NCBI GenBank assembly: GCA_000727475.1
Contig: KL647317.1
Coordinates: forward strand, 935,017 to 999,016
Source of the DNA: Sarcocystis neurona
Taxonomy: Eukaryota; Apicomplexa; Conoidasida; Eucoccidiorida; Sarcocystidae
Direction: 5' to 3'
DNA length: 64,000 nt
The notes beneath the pieces are model-generated. The model had not been told where the DNA came from. It saw only the letters and a list, made by a program, of their open reading frames with translations, and ran no database searches. Shown one piece after another: positions 53,601 through 58,153 of the stretch. Position 1 is the stretch's first letter; each line of letters opens with the position of its first letter. The position numbers were made by a program, and so were the translations under genes.

Positions 53601-56600
53601 GGGCTGGTTGCCGCGTGGTGCCAACTGCAGCTTCGCGTCCGACAACGACGTCGCAGCAGCTGCCGCCGCAGCAGCAGCGGGAGTCGGCGTGGCACCACCG
53701 CCCGGAGGGACGCCGCTGCTGCATCCCGGTGCAGCTGGCAGCCGAGCCAGCAACCTAGAGATTTTAAAAAGCAGCAGAAGCAGCAAGGCGGAACGAACCC
53801 GTGCGCTTCCCTGCCGGATACAGTTTGTACCGACGCCAGGAAAACCGAGGCCGCGTAGCGTCGCTGTTGCAGGTCAGCAGGCGCGGGTGCCCATGACCCA
53901 AGCCTCTAGACAAAGCGCTTCACGCAGCTGCTGCATGTATATATATATATATAATTATATTTATGTGTACCTCCGCATGCGGGTATACACACGTGCCTAC
54001 ATGTATACGTACGCATGCGTATGCACACCTGTACATACATAAAAGTACGTATACACATACATAAAGACACGTGCATTCCTGTACACACGTATATACACAA
54101 AGGTGGGCGCACGTAGCTATACAGGCGCGCATCAGTCCACACATAAACATACACACATATATACATATACACCTATACAGACTTAGGTCTACGTACATAT
54201 ATATATATATATATATATATGCATACATACACGCATGTACCCCTATATAGACTTAGGAATGCGTACACACAAATGTATAGATATATACATAGACTTGCAC
54301 CCACATATCAGTACATCTATATAAACGTACCTGCAACAGCCAGGGCTGTCTGTGGACTTTCACTGCTGCCATCCTCTTCGCGCCGCGGCCCTTCTTCACC
54401 GCAATGGTCTGCGTCTGCCATGCTGCGCCTGTCTGTCTGCGCATGCATGCGACTTCCTCTGACGTAGCTGTGCGAATATCGTCATATACGTGTCGTCCCG
54501 GCCTGCACGCGTCCCTGTCGAAAAATAGAGGAGAAATTTAAAATCCGTAGGTATAAACGCAGACATATGTATACATACAGAATATATGTAGCATGTATAT
54601 AGAAATGTGTAGGTATAGGTATAGATATATTTACAGACTCGCATACGTGTGGACGCCCAATCAGGTAGACGACTTGACGCGCATCTGTCGTTCTCGAAAG
54701 ATAATGAGATGAGAAAGACAACGTTTATGGCTATACACAGATATACATATGTATATATATATATCAATGTAATATATGTGAACATATAAGTATATATAGA
54801 TATATATGTATATAATATCTACCTTATATATATACATATATCTGATATATCTACCTAATATATATATATATATATATGTATATATTATATCTATCTATAT
54901 ATATATATGTATATGTGCAACACATAATATGTGTATATATATATATATATTATCTACCTGATTTACATATATATATATATTATAACTACCTAGTGTGTAT
55001 ACATATATGTATGTAGAGGCGTCACTATGTATATAATGCCATAATGCCGAAGTGCAGCTGTGGCGGGGGGTGACCGTATTTTGTTTCAGATCCCGCGAAG
55101 GACATTCGCTTCGCACACGTCGGTGCGCGGCTCTGTCTGCCGAGCGGTTCTTCTTGTTTCTCATTTACTTGATAAAACGTGCTGCGCGGATGCTGTGTGT
55201 CTGTGGCCAAGGTGTGGTCGGCGTGCACTGCGCGGAAGGTCGTCGACTTCCTACGCCTGGTTCGAGGTGACTCCCATGCGTGTTCACAGACGTGATGACG
55301 CCCGTATGTGTCTACAGATGTGGGTGACGCCCGTGCGTGTCTACAGGCGTGGGTGACGCCCGTGCGTGTCTACAGGCGTGGGTGAGGCCCACGCATGTCT
55401 ACTGGCGTGAGTGGGCCGTGTGCGCGTGTATCTGCGCCTGTCCGCGTATTGCACGTACTACGTGTCCAGGTGGAAACCTTTGCGCGCTTTATCAATAGAT
55501 ACCAAGTCGAAGACTATACGCGAATATATACGTAGGTGTCTACGTGGCGTGCATGCATATGAGACGGATGTAGATGTGGGTGCGTCTACATTTTGTAGAG
55601 AAGTCGCATGTGAGCCAGGCGCGTCTTCCTGGGGTGAGGATGACCTAGACAGAAGGACGGCGACGCGGAGGGCCGTAAAGATTTCTGCCGGTTTGTGCTG
55701 CTGTGCTGCAGGAAATTTCGACGACTGGAGGTTGCGGCGTCCGCTGGCGTGGGACAACGCCCTTCAAGCCTTCACCATTTCCTTGGCTCTTCCCCCTGGC
55801 GTGTACGTGCTGTTTTGTTTTGCGACGAACTGGAAGCACGTGCGGGATCGTGCCACAGCAGCTTTTCCTGTTCGAGTGCTGCTGTTACTGGCGCCGCTTG
55901 TGGTGCGGCTGCTGGTGCCGTTCTTGGTGCTGCTGCTGGTGGTGATGCTGCGGACGCGGCAGGGCTTCTGCTGCTCGTGCTCCTGTTGGTCCGGCTGCTG
56001 ATGGTGTTGCGGGCGCCGCCGTTGTGCCGCTGCCGGTGGTGCGTGGCTCTTGGTGCTGCTGCTGGTGGTGCTGCTACGGGCGCGACGGGGCCTCTGCTGT
56101 TGCTGCTGGCGACGCTGCTGTGGATCGTGTTGCGGGCGCTGCTCTTCCCGCGCCCCTTGTGGTGCTGCTGCGGGTGCTTGCGCTGCTGCTGCTGCTAGGG
56201 GCACTGCTGCTCTTGTCGTACTTCTGCTGCTGCTGCCGACGGGGCTGCTGCGGTTGTGCTGGCGCGACGCTTGCTGCTGCCGTCGCTGCGGCGGGCGCTG
56301 CTCTTGGTGCTCCTTCTGACGCCGTGCTCCTGTTGCTTCTGGGGTACTGCGCTTGGTGTGGCTCCTGGGGCTCGGCTGTTGCTGCTGCTGCTCATGCCGC
56401 CAGGGGGTTCGCACACGTGAAGACTAGTTCTTCCCACACGTATTCTCTGGACGTCGTATCGGCGTCTGCAGCAGCTACACCCTACATGTGCACATGTATC
56501 GTCCCTCGCCCCTCCCTATGGTGCGCTTGCTGCTGCAGTAGACAACCGCCTTGTACGTCTGACTGCGTCACTTCTTGGGTCAGATGTTGCTGTTGTCACT

Positions 56601-58153
56601 GCTCTTACTGAGCAGCCTGCTGCAGGTGCATAAGGGGCTGACACACTGCTGCTGCGGGGAGGGCTGCTGCTGCGGGGAGTACTGCTGCTGTCGCTGATGC
56701 ATCTGCCGCATTTTGCTAACGGTGCGAATTCTCATTCTTCGTGATATCCAAGCCCCTCTGTCTAGACGTACATCTACAAATACATGTGTATATATATGTG
56801 TATGTATTTGTACACATATTCCACATACATATAGCTTTCTCTCTCGCTGTCTGGGTAGATACATATTATTCAGTGAACGCTCCCTCAGGTTGTTCTCACC
56901 GCCATCGTTTTGCTGCGTAAGCTCGAGTATTGCGCCGTAACACTGCTCACTATATCGTTAGCTGCTCTTTCAGCGTGGCCTACGGGGCACTACTCTAATC
57001 AGAAAGCTACGGATGCTGCGGCTACTCTTGCTGCTGAGATATGTGTACAAATACTTATGCATGAACACGCGGATTCATGTAGAGCAGTAAAGCGACTTTT
57101 TTATATACACACGGATATGTGTATATACGTATATGTTTAGTAACCGACTATATGTATGTTTACACTGATGTATATATAAATATATATATATATATGTATA
57201 CATACCACTATGTTTATATTTGCGTCGATAACCATCAATGTGTGTATATATATATATATATATATGTATAGACGTCTTTGTTGAGGCGACCGTGCTATGT
57301 TCGGAAGGGGTAGCGACTAGTCTGTGTGAATATATATATTAGTGTATATATGTGCCGACGTAGAAGTATGAAATTCCCCTGACGGGCGCTACTTGTACGG
57401 CGTGGAATGTTTGTCACATGTGGCGAGTTTGACATACTGGGGGGAACGTGTATATACGTATGGGCGCGTGCTCTGCTGCCATATCACCCTGGAGAGTTCA
57501 GCGGTGAGTCCCCGAACCTGTTGTTGTTCATCAATAGAGATACTCGGTGTTTCTCTCTGTTTTGCTGGCTGCCTGTGCTGCGCGACGACGAGGTAACCGC
57601 CTTTGCCTGCATTTATAAATCACACGCGTTCCTTATCCCTCTCTTTCTTCTTGCCCGTCCCGCATTGTGCGCATGCATTATATGTGGAGGCACTCTGGTC
57701 TGTGGACAAGCATAAATGTATCTATGTATGTGTGTACAGATACATTTTGACTTGCGGAAAAGTCTTTCTGGGTAGGCTGTACACGTGAAACTCCATCCCT
57801 CCTCAACGCCCTCATTTTCTCGTTTCGTTCTTCCTCAGTCTCCCTCAGTTCTCCTTTCTTCTATTCACTTCGCACTTCTGCTGTCCCCCTTGTGGCCCCG
57901 TATTTTTTTGCCCGCTATGTGTCTCTGTATCTTTCGTTTTCTTCGTCCGTCTGCATCCCTCGCTTCCTTCCTGTGTCTCCTTTTCATTCTCAGATAGTGT
58001 CTTCTATGTCTACGTCTGTGTCGGCGCTTCATCTCTGCCCGGTGCAGGTACTGCTACAAGCTCGTCGTCGACGGCGAGTGGATCTGCATTCCTGAGGCGC
58101 CGAAGCAGCGCGATGCCCGTGGCAATGAAAACAATGTGATCCGTGTCAAGTAA
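413..58153 (+). CDS. Giant split gene: GH13-like / GT5 glycogen (amylopectin) synthase with C-terminal CBM48
   Basis: This gene very probably encodes the glucosyltransferase that elongates alpha-1,4-glucan (amylopectin), the storage polymer of coccidia, from a nucleotide-sugar donor in the cytosol. About 43 exons are traced, totalling about 12 kb of coding sequence in 57.7 kb. Domain order: N-terminal low-complexity region (exons to 9.5 kb); amylase-like barrel (10.5-20.8 kb) with recognisable but degenerate GH13 motifs; linker; GT5 catalytic module (32.8-51.5 kb) with PELGKWSTVGGLGVM at its start and the E-x7-E motif FEPGGIVQHE near its end; CBM48 (53.8-58.15 kb). A GH13-like plus GT5 order is also known in fungal alpha-1,3-glucan synthases, but no membrane segments are seen here. 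Junction phases are consistent from 12.5 to 20.8 kb and from 23.9 to 58.15 kb. That exons before 7 kb belong to the same gene is inferred from phase continuity and the lack of a convincing stop and start between them. The start chosen is the first ATG of the first exon. Confidence 0.75.
759..2000 (+). other. Intron 1 (CTG-rich)
   Basis: From gtaagt to ttttgcag. CTG/TTC-rich pyrimidine tracts at about 1,300-1,480 produce Leu/Cys-rich open frames that I treat as intronic. Confidence 0.5.
2001..2624 (+). CDS. Exon 2, low-complexity N-terminal region
   Basis: The acceptor ctttttgcag precedes a frame that joins exon 1 in phase 1 and runs 207 codons to the donor A|gtacgt. It encodes helix-like segments (ALLLQQIQEELFCIQER; LVLQLHLTCARLLKPP) separated by poly-Gln, poly-Ala and Gly runs. 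No domain recognised. Confidence 0.5.
2625..3843 (+). other. Intron 2, may hide a small exon
   Basis: Its first part is (TA)/(TG)-rich. At 3,118-3,228 and 3,480-3,630 there are open, protein-like frames (for example HYDVVSPAAPQMVSLWFVPP) that could be exons, but no phase-consistent pair of splice sites was found. Confidence 0.4.
3844..6013 (+). CDS. Exon 3, long Ala/Gln/Ser-rich exon
   Basis: About 723 codons open from acceptor gttgcatccag to donor GACAG|gtacgg (phase 2). It alternates repeat tracts (Gln/Arg, Ser/Ala/Gly, Ala runs) with ordered-looking segments such as LLVALLGNKDAFVRLEAVK, which weakly resembles a HEAT helix pair, and AWLCIPALLLRSTAMVRQRA. The phase-2 donor at 6013 is preferred over the in-frame donor at 6035 because it joins exon 4 without a stop. 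Acceptor choice relies on phase 1 continuity from 2,624. Function unknown. Confidence 0.6.
6238..6282 (+). CDS. Exon 4, 45-nt exon
   Basis: It lies between acceptor tgctttgcag and donor TG|gtacgt. In phase 2 it reads HDWQLRHPFTPLVK and continues the helix end (LLNAFYDR) of the preceding exon. Other phases give a stop or a less protein-like peptide. The join to the next exon is phase-consistent but skips an open frame at 6,329-6,600. Confidence 0.5.
7018..8353 (+). CDS. Exon 5, N-terminal region with Gln/Ala/Ser tracts
   Basis: The acceptor is ttactgctgcag and the donor CTTCAA|gtaagc (phase 0), giving 445 codons. It starts with a beta-rich segment (VGDRFVLHVLVEVARRR, then VMVILVAPAFSRDAAAEVY) and contains a second conserved-looking block, GCADFGVFTRSGFYDWRICR, between long Gln, Ala and Ser tracts. 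Placement just before the amylase-like barrel suggests an N-terminal beta-sandwich accessory domain; this is inference. Confidence 0.7.
8905..8949 (+). CDS. Exon 6, 45-nt exon
   Basis: Acceptor tctctctctag and donor CAG|gtgtgt flank 15 codons (GYLHEASGCVYIHCQ), phase 0 on both sides. It links exons 5 and 7 in frame and is beta-strand-like. Confidence 0.6.
9444..9537 (+). CDS. Exon 7, entry to the amylase-like barrel
   Basis: Acceptor tgtttttcag and donor ACTG|gtgagc (phase 1). It encodes a strand-rich segment with HEVFVDAHEAIWNEDTG. It joins the next exon as ...EDTG-EVLQRGNFATV, the usual lead-in to the first barrel strand and helix of GH13 enzymes. Confidence 0.75.
10200..10380. repeat. 21-bp minisatellite (CTG-CTG-CTG-TKC-GTC-CAR type)
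   Basis: About seven imperfect copies of gtgctgctgctgtgcgtccaa, in the intron just upstream of the exon 8 acceptor. The period is a multiple of three, so it keeps frames open on both strands. Confidence 0.8.
10532..10666 (+). CDS. Exon 8, GH13 barrel start
   Basis: Acceptor actgtgttgcag; donor GACG|gtaggg (phase 1). It encodes RGNFATVAESFETLAETGVN followed by AAVVQGALERD, matching the beta1-alpha1-beta2 pattern of GH13 barrels (a G-T/N-F helix, then L..LGVNA). This is one of the clearest amylase-family segments. Confidence 0.8.
11295..11360 (+). CDS. Exon 9, boundaries unresolved
   Basis: The acceptor tttttctgcag is good. The phase inherited from exon 8 gives QQLDIPFVLNCGRVYAPPH, but the strong donor CAG|gtgcac then leaves phase 0 whereas exon 10 needs phase 1. 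Either a weaker donor inside (T|gtggcc at about 11,127 bases before the 11.4 kb exon is not needed; the relevant site is at about 11,327-11,328) or a small unseen exon resolves this. Exon existence is more certain than its ends. Confidence 0.4.
11422..11528 (+). CDS. Exon 10, GH13-like barrel
   Basis: Acceptor gactgctgcag; donor ATGCAG|gtatgc (phase 0). It encodes GEFDYANADATPFASICRAT and LLGGVGGFMELM, the loop and helix that precede GH13 conserved region I. Confidence 0.8.
12515..12616 (+). CDS. Exon 11, GH13 region I equivalent
   Basis: Phase 0 on both sides (ctgccttcag / GAG|gtacgc), 34 codons. GMRILVEMSGSVSAAH occupies the place of the GH13 region I strand (usual pattern DxxxNH). The final His is kept, but the Asp and Asn are not. 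Confidence 0.85.
13130..13190 (+). CDS. Exon 12, GH13-like barrel
   Basis: Acceptor gggcgcgcag; donor GACG|gtgaga (phase 1). It encodes DAAGRRQLFYGGDNRGIVSD. The donor is preferred over reading on because phase 1 is exactly what exon 13 needs. Confidence 0.75.
13582..13662 (+). CDS. Exon 13, helix before GH13 region II
   Basis: Acceptor gctgtctgcag; donor TTCG|gtacgc (phase 1). It encodes MALLNFRKLGTWQLFIEEVK and WLKKFG, the long helix that leads into the catalytic strand of GH13 enzymes. Confidence 0.85.
13663..15092 (+). other. Intron between exons 13 and 14
   Basis: 1.4 kb with no supported gene. The stretch 14,600-14,900 is unusually free of microsatellites, but no RNA gene structure was recognised in it. 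Confidence 0.5.
15093..15223 (+). CDS. Exon 14, GH13 region II with substituted nucleophile
   Basis: Acceptor cttcttcttcag; donor GAG|gtcagc (phase 0). GIDGVRITNAHEAP matches GH13 region II (GxRxDxxxH). The Arg is kept (codon at 15,107), but the nucleophile Asp is replaced by Thr (codon at 15,113) and the His is one place early. The barrel is therefore probably not hydrolytic. Confidence 0.85.
16134..16289 (+). CDS. Exon 15, GH13-like barrel
   Basis: Acceptor gactctgcag; donor AAG|gtaata; phase 0 both sides, 52 codons. It begins VVLPHSSCPTGYWDLAYLK and ends YANPFFVK, with a Ser-rich insert between. It continues exon 14 without a break in phase. Confidence 0.8.
16880..17117 (+). CDS. Exon 16, GH13 region III equivalent
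   Basis: Acceptor tccctgtgcag; donor CTCC|gtaagc (phase 1). PEFLVVGECW fits region III; the Glu (codon at 16,928) is at the acid/base position. A Gln run interrupts the following loop. The exon ends in ASGVIPQTPVLPSVLPGIL. Confidence 0.85.
17441..17576. repeat. (TATC)n microsatellite
   Basis: Imperfect tetranucleotide array of ctat/tatc units, interrupted by ta and tctg, within the intron after exon 16. Confidence 0.85.
18941..19042. repeat. 18-bp minisatellite
   Basis: Five to six near-perfect copies of catggctgctgccagtcg, preceded by diverged copies from about 18,880. It lies 130 bp before the exon 17 acceptor and is intronic by phase, although it is open in three frames. Confidence 0.85.
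19169..19431 (+). CDS. Exon 17, Gln-rich loop of the GH13-like domain
   Basis: Acceptor cgtgctgcag; donor ATCCAG|gtaggg (phase 0). It starts KPLPWIPYSPPTAATS and continues into a Gln/Leu-rich amphipathic stretch. Phase 1 in and phase 0 out fit both neighbours. Confidence 0.65.
19799..19901 (+). CDS. Exon 18, GH13 region IV neighbourhood
   Basis: Acceptor gtgctgctgcag; donor A|gtacgt (phase 1). It encodes PLPALVYGEAAWAATDLHML and LSAAPC. The segment sits where GH13 region IV (usual HD pair) is expected, but no His-Asp pair is present. Confidence 0.75.
20747..20824 (+). CDS. Exon 19, end of the GH13-like barrel
   Basis: Acceptor gctgcgcgcag; donor AGCA|gtaagt (phase 1). It encodes AGEIHGSAYRLAVPNFFLCG and joins exon 18 in phase as ...APCTS-AGEIHG. 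Confidence 0.75.
22581..22705 (+). CDS. Candidate exon 20
   Basis: Acceptor tgcctctgcag, weak donor CTG|gttaga. Phase 1 in and 0 out would link exon 19 to the next candidate. It encodes ALSLEGENFAGAASSSLLLG and an FGLLKKQQR helix. Support is phase only. Confidence 0.35.
23241..23465 (+). CDS. Candidate exon 21
   Basis: Acceptor ctcttcacag and donor GCCGAG|gtgatg, phase 0 both sides, 75 codons. It contains RQSLADLLLSICASPPW and GAYDAVVLRISEILAE, which look like globular protein. It fits between candidate exon 20 and exon 22. Confidence 0.45.
23900..24446 (+). CDS. Exon 22, linker region
   Basis: Acceptor gtctattgtag; donor GAAG|gtacgc (phase 1); 182 codons. Ala-rich and Gln-rich, with helices such as LFFEKNRTTALLAARLSALS and LPELEKQLQERLLQKA. 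It follows the amylase-like barrel; no domain recognised. Confidence 0.7.
25227..25360 (+). CDS. Exon 23, linker region
   Basis: Acceptor atgtcttgcag; donor ACACAG|gtgaaa (phase 0). It encodes SMHQHYTQRRLLRQRERC, then RGRVLLVDLLNPDGTSVTQ, a beta-hairpin-like segment. It joins exon 22 in phase 1. Confidence 0.75.
26176..27308 (+). CDS. Exon 24, 377-codon acidic/Ala-rich linker
   Basis: Acceptor atgttctgcag; donor TTGTG|gtacgc (phase 2). It includes a run of Glu, an Asp/Ser-rich middle and Ala-rich tracts. It ends in an ordered strand-rich block, LHAIVLVVTNLGGTVLRDKA then LRNLRLAFRQHHVPLW. The repeat tracts sit between conserved-looking ends. Confidence 0.75.
28107..28233 (+). CDS. Exon 25
   Basis: Acceptor gcatgtgcag; donor GTCCAC|gtgtga (phase 0, weak). 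It encodes MQQILNVSTLTRPVSVPSSL then VQNGLLRLRGVH. Phase 2 in and 0 out fit both neighbours. Confidence 0.6.
28458..28524 (+). CDS. Exon 26
   Basis: Acceptor tgtcctacag; donor CTCTG|gtgaag (phase 1). It encodes SCDLQECLCEANLSAFLAAG. It joins the next exon in phase 1. Confidence 0.65.
28674..29501 (+). CDS. Exon 27, last linker exon before GT5
   Basis: Acceptor ggctgctgcag; donor CTAG|gtaaca (phase 1); 276 codons. It encodes VASFANHAVLPDVISLEEFL near the start, Gln/Ala tracts, and helices such as LDLLADYLDQLGTALEFRKQ. It ends CSDGQLFNDCEDL. No domain recognised. Confidence 0.7.
29502..32822 (+). other. 3.3-kb intron before the GT5 domain
   Basis: Contains open frames at 29.9-30.6 kb and 31.0-31.3 kb without phase-compatible splice pairs, a (TA)/(TG) zone at 30.6-30.9 kb, a CAG block at 31.4-31.65 kb with a 38-bp duplication, and an (AC)n tract abutting the exon 28 acceptor. 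No independent gene is supported. Confidence 0.5.
32823..32980 (+). CDS. Exon 28, GT5 N-terminal donor-binding strand
   Basis: Acceptor after an (AC)n tract; donor GCGACG|gtacgt (phase 0). ICFVTPELGKWSTVGGLGVM then VDELSSTLA is the start of the GT5 glycogen/starch synthase Rossmann fold. STVGGL takes the place of the bacterial/plant KTGGL loop, so the usual Lys is absent. An internal acceptor at 32,862-32,863 is an alternative start. Confidence 0.85.
33271..33420. repeat. 75-bp tandem duplication
   Basis: Two copies of a unit starting tatgggca and containing cgttctgttgaatgagtat, in the intron after exon 28; period 75 bp. Confidence 0.8.
34521..34570 (+). CDS. Exon 29, GT5
   Basis: Acceptor taccccgcag; donor AACAG|gtgagc (phase 2). 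A 50-nt exon encoding EFGQEIWVVSPYYDRN, the second strand of the GT5 N-domain. Confidence 0.85.
34790..35045. repeat. 149-bp duplication carrying a 3' splice site
   Basis: The (TG)n, gcgtctgtgg, ttag and gaagggagag sequence at the exon 30 acceptor also occurs 149 bp upstream, at about 34,840-34,882. The upstream copy holds a complete acceptor and the first exon bases, then diverges. Confidence 0.85.
35022..35110 (+). CDS. Exon 30, GT5
   Basis: Acceptor tttgcgttag; donor TTTG|gtaggc (phase 1). It encodes KGEQDYLARDGVSYAFNVTV and GGEFITFG. A near copy of its acceptor region lies 149 bp upstream. Confidence 0.85.
36313..36482 (+). CDS. Exon 31, GT5
   Basis: Acceptor cctgctgcag; donor CCGTCT|gtaagt (phase 0). 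It encodes VVPGVKLFFLHNTSVFPHCY and AVRFISAFAKGALELFCYL, typical of the GT5 N-domain. Confidence 0.88.
36525..36865. repeat. Degenerate CTG-rich minisatellite (tgctgaaaagtcg units)
   Basis: About four imperfect 55-70 bp units, each with ctgctgaaaagtcg and ttgttgcacttgc, followed by cttctgctg repeats at 36,805-36,860. Directly follows the donor of exon 31. Confidence 0.75.
37888..38014 (+). CDS. Exon 32, GT5
   Basis: Acceptor gcttatgcag; donor GAAG|gtacat (phase 1). LIVTNDWPTALIPAYAKL and TTFYHIIHNLDPHYEG match the GT5 acceptor-site segment (the NDW/HDW and HNL motifs). Confidence 0.9.
38080..38420. repeat. CTG-rich diverged repeat block
   Basis: Irregular units such as ggtgctgctgcttggtg and gcctgcaccggtg in the intron after exon 32. 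Open frames here are repeat shadows. Confidence 0.6.
39377..39402. repeat. (TA)n microsatellite
   Basis: Perfect dinucleotide run within the intron after exon 32; similar runs occur at about 30,818-30,841 and 42,905-42,936. Confidence 0.85.
39631..39736 (+). CDS. Exon 33, GT5
   Basis: Acceptor gtgtctttag; donor TCTCG|gtatgt (phase 2). It encodes GRIYLSKREDVCWLHGLPTE and LLVDPLWHSYVINPS. Confidence 0.88.
40556..40721 (+). CDS. Exon 34, GT5 inter-domain region
   Basis: Acceptor ggctgctgctgcag; donor AAG|gtgcgc (phase 0). It encodes LLECDGWGTVSRSYRDEL (the SP.Y..E loop equivalent) and AVPNGIPVK (equivalent of the NGID motif). Confidence 0.88.
40745..41190. repeat. 56-bp minisatellite, about eight copies
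   Basis: The tgtttgcatgcg motif recurs at exact 56-bp spacing (for example at 40,805, 40,861, 40,917 and 40,973), each unit also carrying gaagaag and ggaactctt. It fills the intron between exons 34 and 35. The period is not a multiple of three, so each frame cycles through the unit. Confidence 0.9.
41235..41379 (+). CDS. Exon 35, start of the GT5 C-terminal domain
   Basis: Acceptor gcgtctgcag; donor AAAG|gtacac (phase 1). It encodes KAELQRKYFHFEHGDETIPL then LAFIGRITSQKG, the first strand of the C-terminal GT-B domain. The following intron holds two more partial copies of this exon end. Confidence 0.9.
41332..41990. repeat. Tandem copies of the exon 35 3' end and donor
   Basis: The last 45-50 bases of exon 35 with the beginning of its intron recur at 41,703-41,745 and 41,938-41,990, each followed by a (TATC)n array. 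The third copy keeps a GT donor (cgaag|gtgcat); in the second the donor is changed to at. Confidence 0.9.
41400..41900. repeat. (TATC)n arrays
   Basis: Two long imperfect tatc/ctat arrays (about 41,400-41,640 and 41,770-41,890) separated by the decoy exon copy. They lack stops on the + strand and extend the exon 35 frame artificially. Confidence 0.85.
43919..44027 (+). CDS. Exon 36, GT5 C-domain
   Basis: Acceptor ttactgctgcag; donor TCGAG|gtaggt (phase 2). It encodes VHLIVDVAESLIRRHEGRVQ and ILVGGQANWKDGYAS, following exon 35 as ...QKG-VHLIVD. Confidence 0.9.
44028..46415 (+). other. 2.4-kb intron between exons 36 and 37
   Basis: Holds a CTG/CAG block at 44.1-44.9 kb (open frames, Glu/Gln-rich) and a long tract of ta/tg/ca microsatellites at 45.0-46.3 kb. 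Flanking exons join in phase 2, so no exon is needed here. Confidence 0.6.
46416..46495 (+). CDS. Exon 37, GT5 C-domain
   Basis: Acceptor tgctcacag; donor GACG|gtgaga (phase 1). It encodes LALRANYPYSLWAEPSEFFS. Confidence 0.88.
47781..47885 (+). CDS. Exon 38, GT5 E-x7-E active-site exon
   Basis: Acceptor catgcgcgcag; donor ATAG|gtaggc (phase 1). DFGLMPSMFEPGGIVQHEFF carries the GT-B retaining E-x7-E pair (codons at 47,831 and 47,855). The PSxFEPxG block is the hallmark of glycogen/starch synthases, so catalytic function is likely kept. Confidence 0.92.
49597..49846 (+). CDS. Exon 39, GT5 C-domain with Ala/Gly repeat insert
   Basis: Acceptor gcgtgttgtag; donor TTTAA|gtaagt (phase 2). FRTGGLKDTVHE is the conserved TGGL motif. 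It is followed by an Ala/Gly-rich insert of about 40 residues, then NNGFTFESYTTGDFLFAIER (the G..F motif region). A stop appears in frame just after the donor, supporting splicing here. Confidence 0.9.
49860..50590. repeat. CAG-rich intronic block
   Basis: More than 700 bp dominated by cagcag/gcagca on the + strand, starting just after the exon 39 donor. It contains in-frame stops in the exon frame and is bypassed by the phase-2 join to exon 40. Confidence 0.75.
51130..51290. repeat. 79-bp tandem duplication
   Basis: Two copies of a unit containing ccgcatagaggagtgggagg and ctgcgtcgt, about 85 bp before the exon 40 acceptor. Confidence 0.8.
51376..51505 (+). CDS. Exon 40, end of GT5, GC donor
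   Basis: Acceptor gcgatgccgcag; donor AAGAAG|gcaagt, a consensus GC-type donor (phase 0). It encodes DREKYEHLRRNARLSVVSCE and AWLQEFARLRKKIPV, the C-terminal GT5 helices. A GT donor at 51,490 is an alternative but shortens the exon out of phase with exon 41. Confidence 0.82.
53071..53872 (+). CDS. Exon 41, linker and first CBM48 strand
   Basis: Acceptor gttgctgcgcag; donor GCAG|gtcagc (phase 1); 267 codons. It starts FRELPAWSEAEWLVRRQRAA and continues with Gln/Arg/Glu-rich helix and Ala/Gly/Ser tracts. It ends RPRSVAVAG, the strand that enters the glycogen-binding domain. Confidence 0.82.
53873..55711 (+). other. Intron between exons 41 and 42
   Basis: Very AT-rich at 53.9-55.0 kb with (TA)n runs (densest 54,730-55,010), then the 29-bp minisatellite. 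No gene seen. Confidence 0.65.
55275..55410. repeat. 29-bp minisatellite, about 4.5 copies
   Basis: Units like gtgggtgacgcccgtgcgtg plus tctacaggc, period 29 bp, diverging toward both ends. Confidence 0.85.
55712..55802 (+). CDS. Exon 42, CBM48 core
   Basis: Acceptor tgtgctgcag; donor GGCGT|gtacgt (phase 2). NFDDWRLRRPLAWDN then FTISLALPPG matches the CBM48/AMPK beta glycogen-binding fold: a G-x-F-x-x-W strand, then an edge strand ending LPPG. The Trp is a likely glucan-contact residue. Confidence 0.88.
55803..58047 (+). other. Last intron
   Basis: CTG-rich for its first 850 bp, then (TA)/(TG) tracts, then pyrimidine-rich sequence before the acceptor. The CTG block reads as Leu/Val-rich frames that mimic membrane segments. 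Confidence 0.7.
58048..58153 (+). CDS. Exon 43, last exon, CBM48 C-terminus
   Basis: Acceptor ccggtgcag; it encodes YCYKLVVDGEWICIPEAPK and ends GNENNVIRVK with TAA at 58,151-58,153. YxYKFxVDGxW is the signature hairpin of CBM48/AMPK1-type domains, and joining to exon 42 gives LPPGVYCYKLVVDGEW. Confidence 0.9.

Noticed and set aside
55411..56611. Leu/Val-rich frames resembling membrane proteins
   Set aside because: Translation of CTG/GTG repeats inside the last intron; absence of conserved sequence and correct CBM48 join across it.
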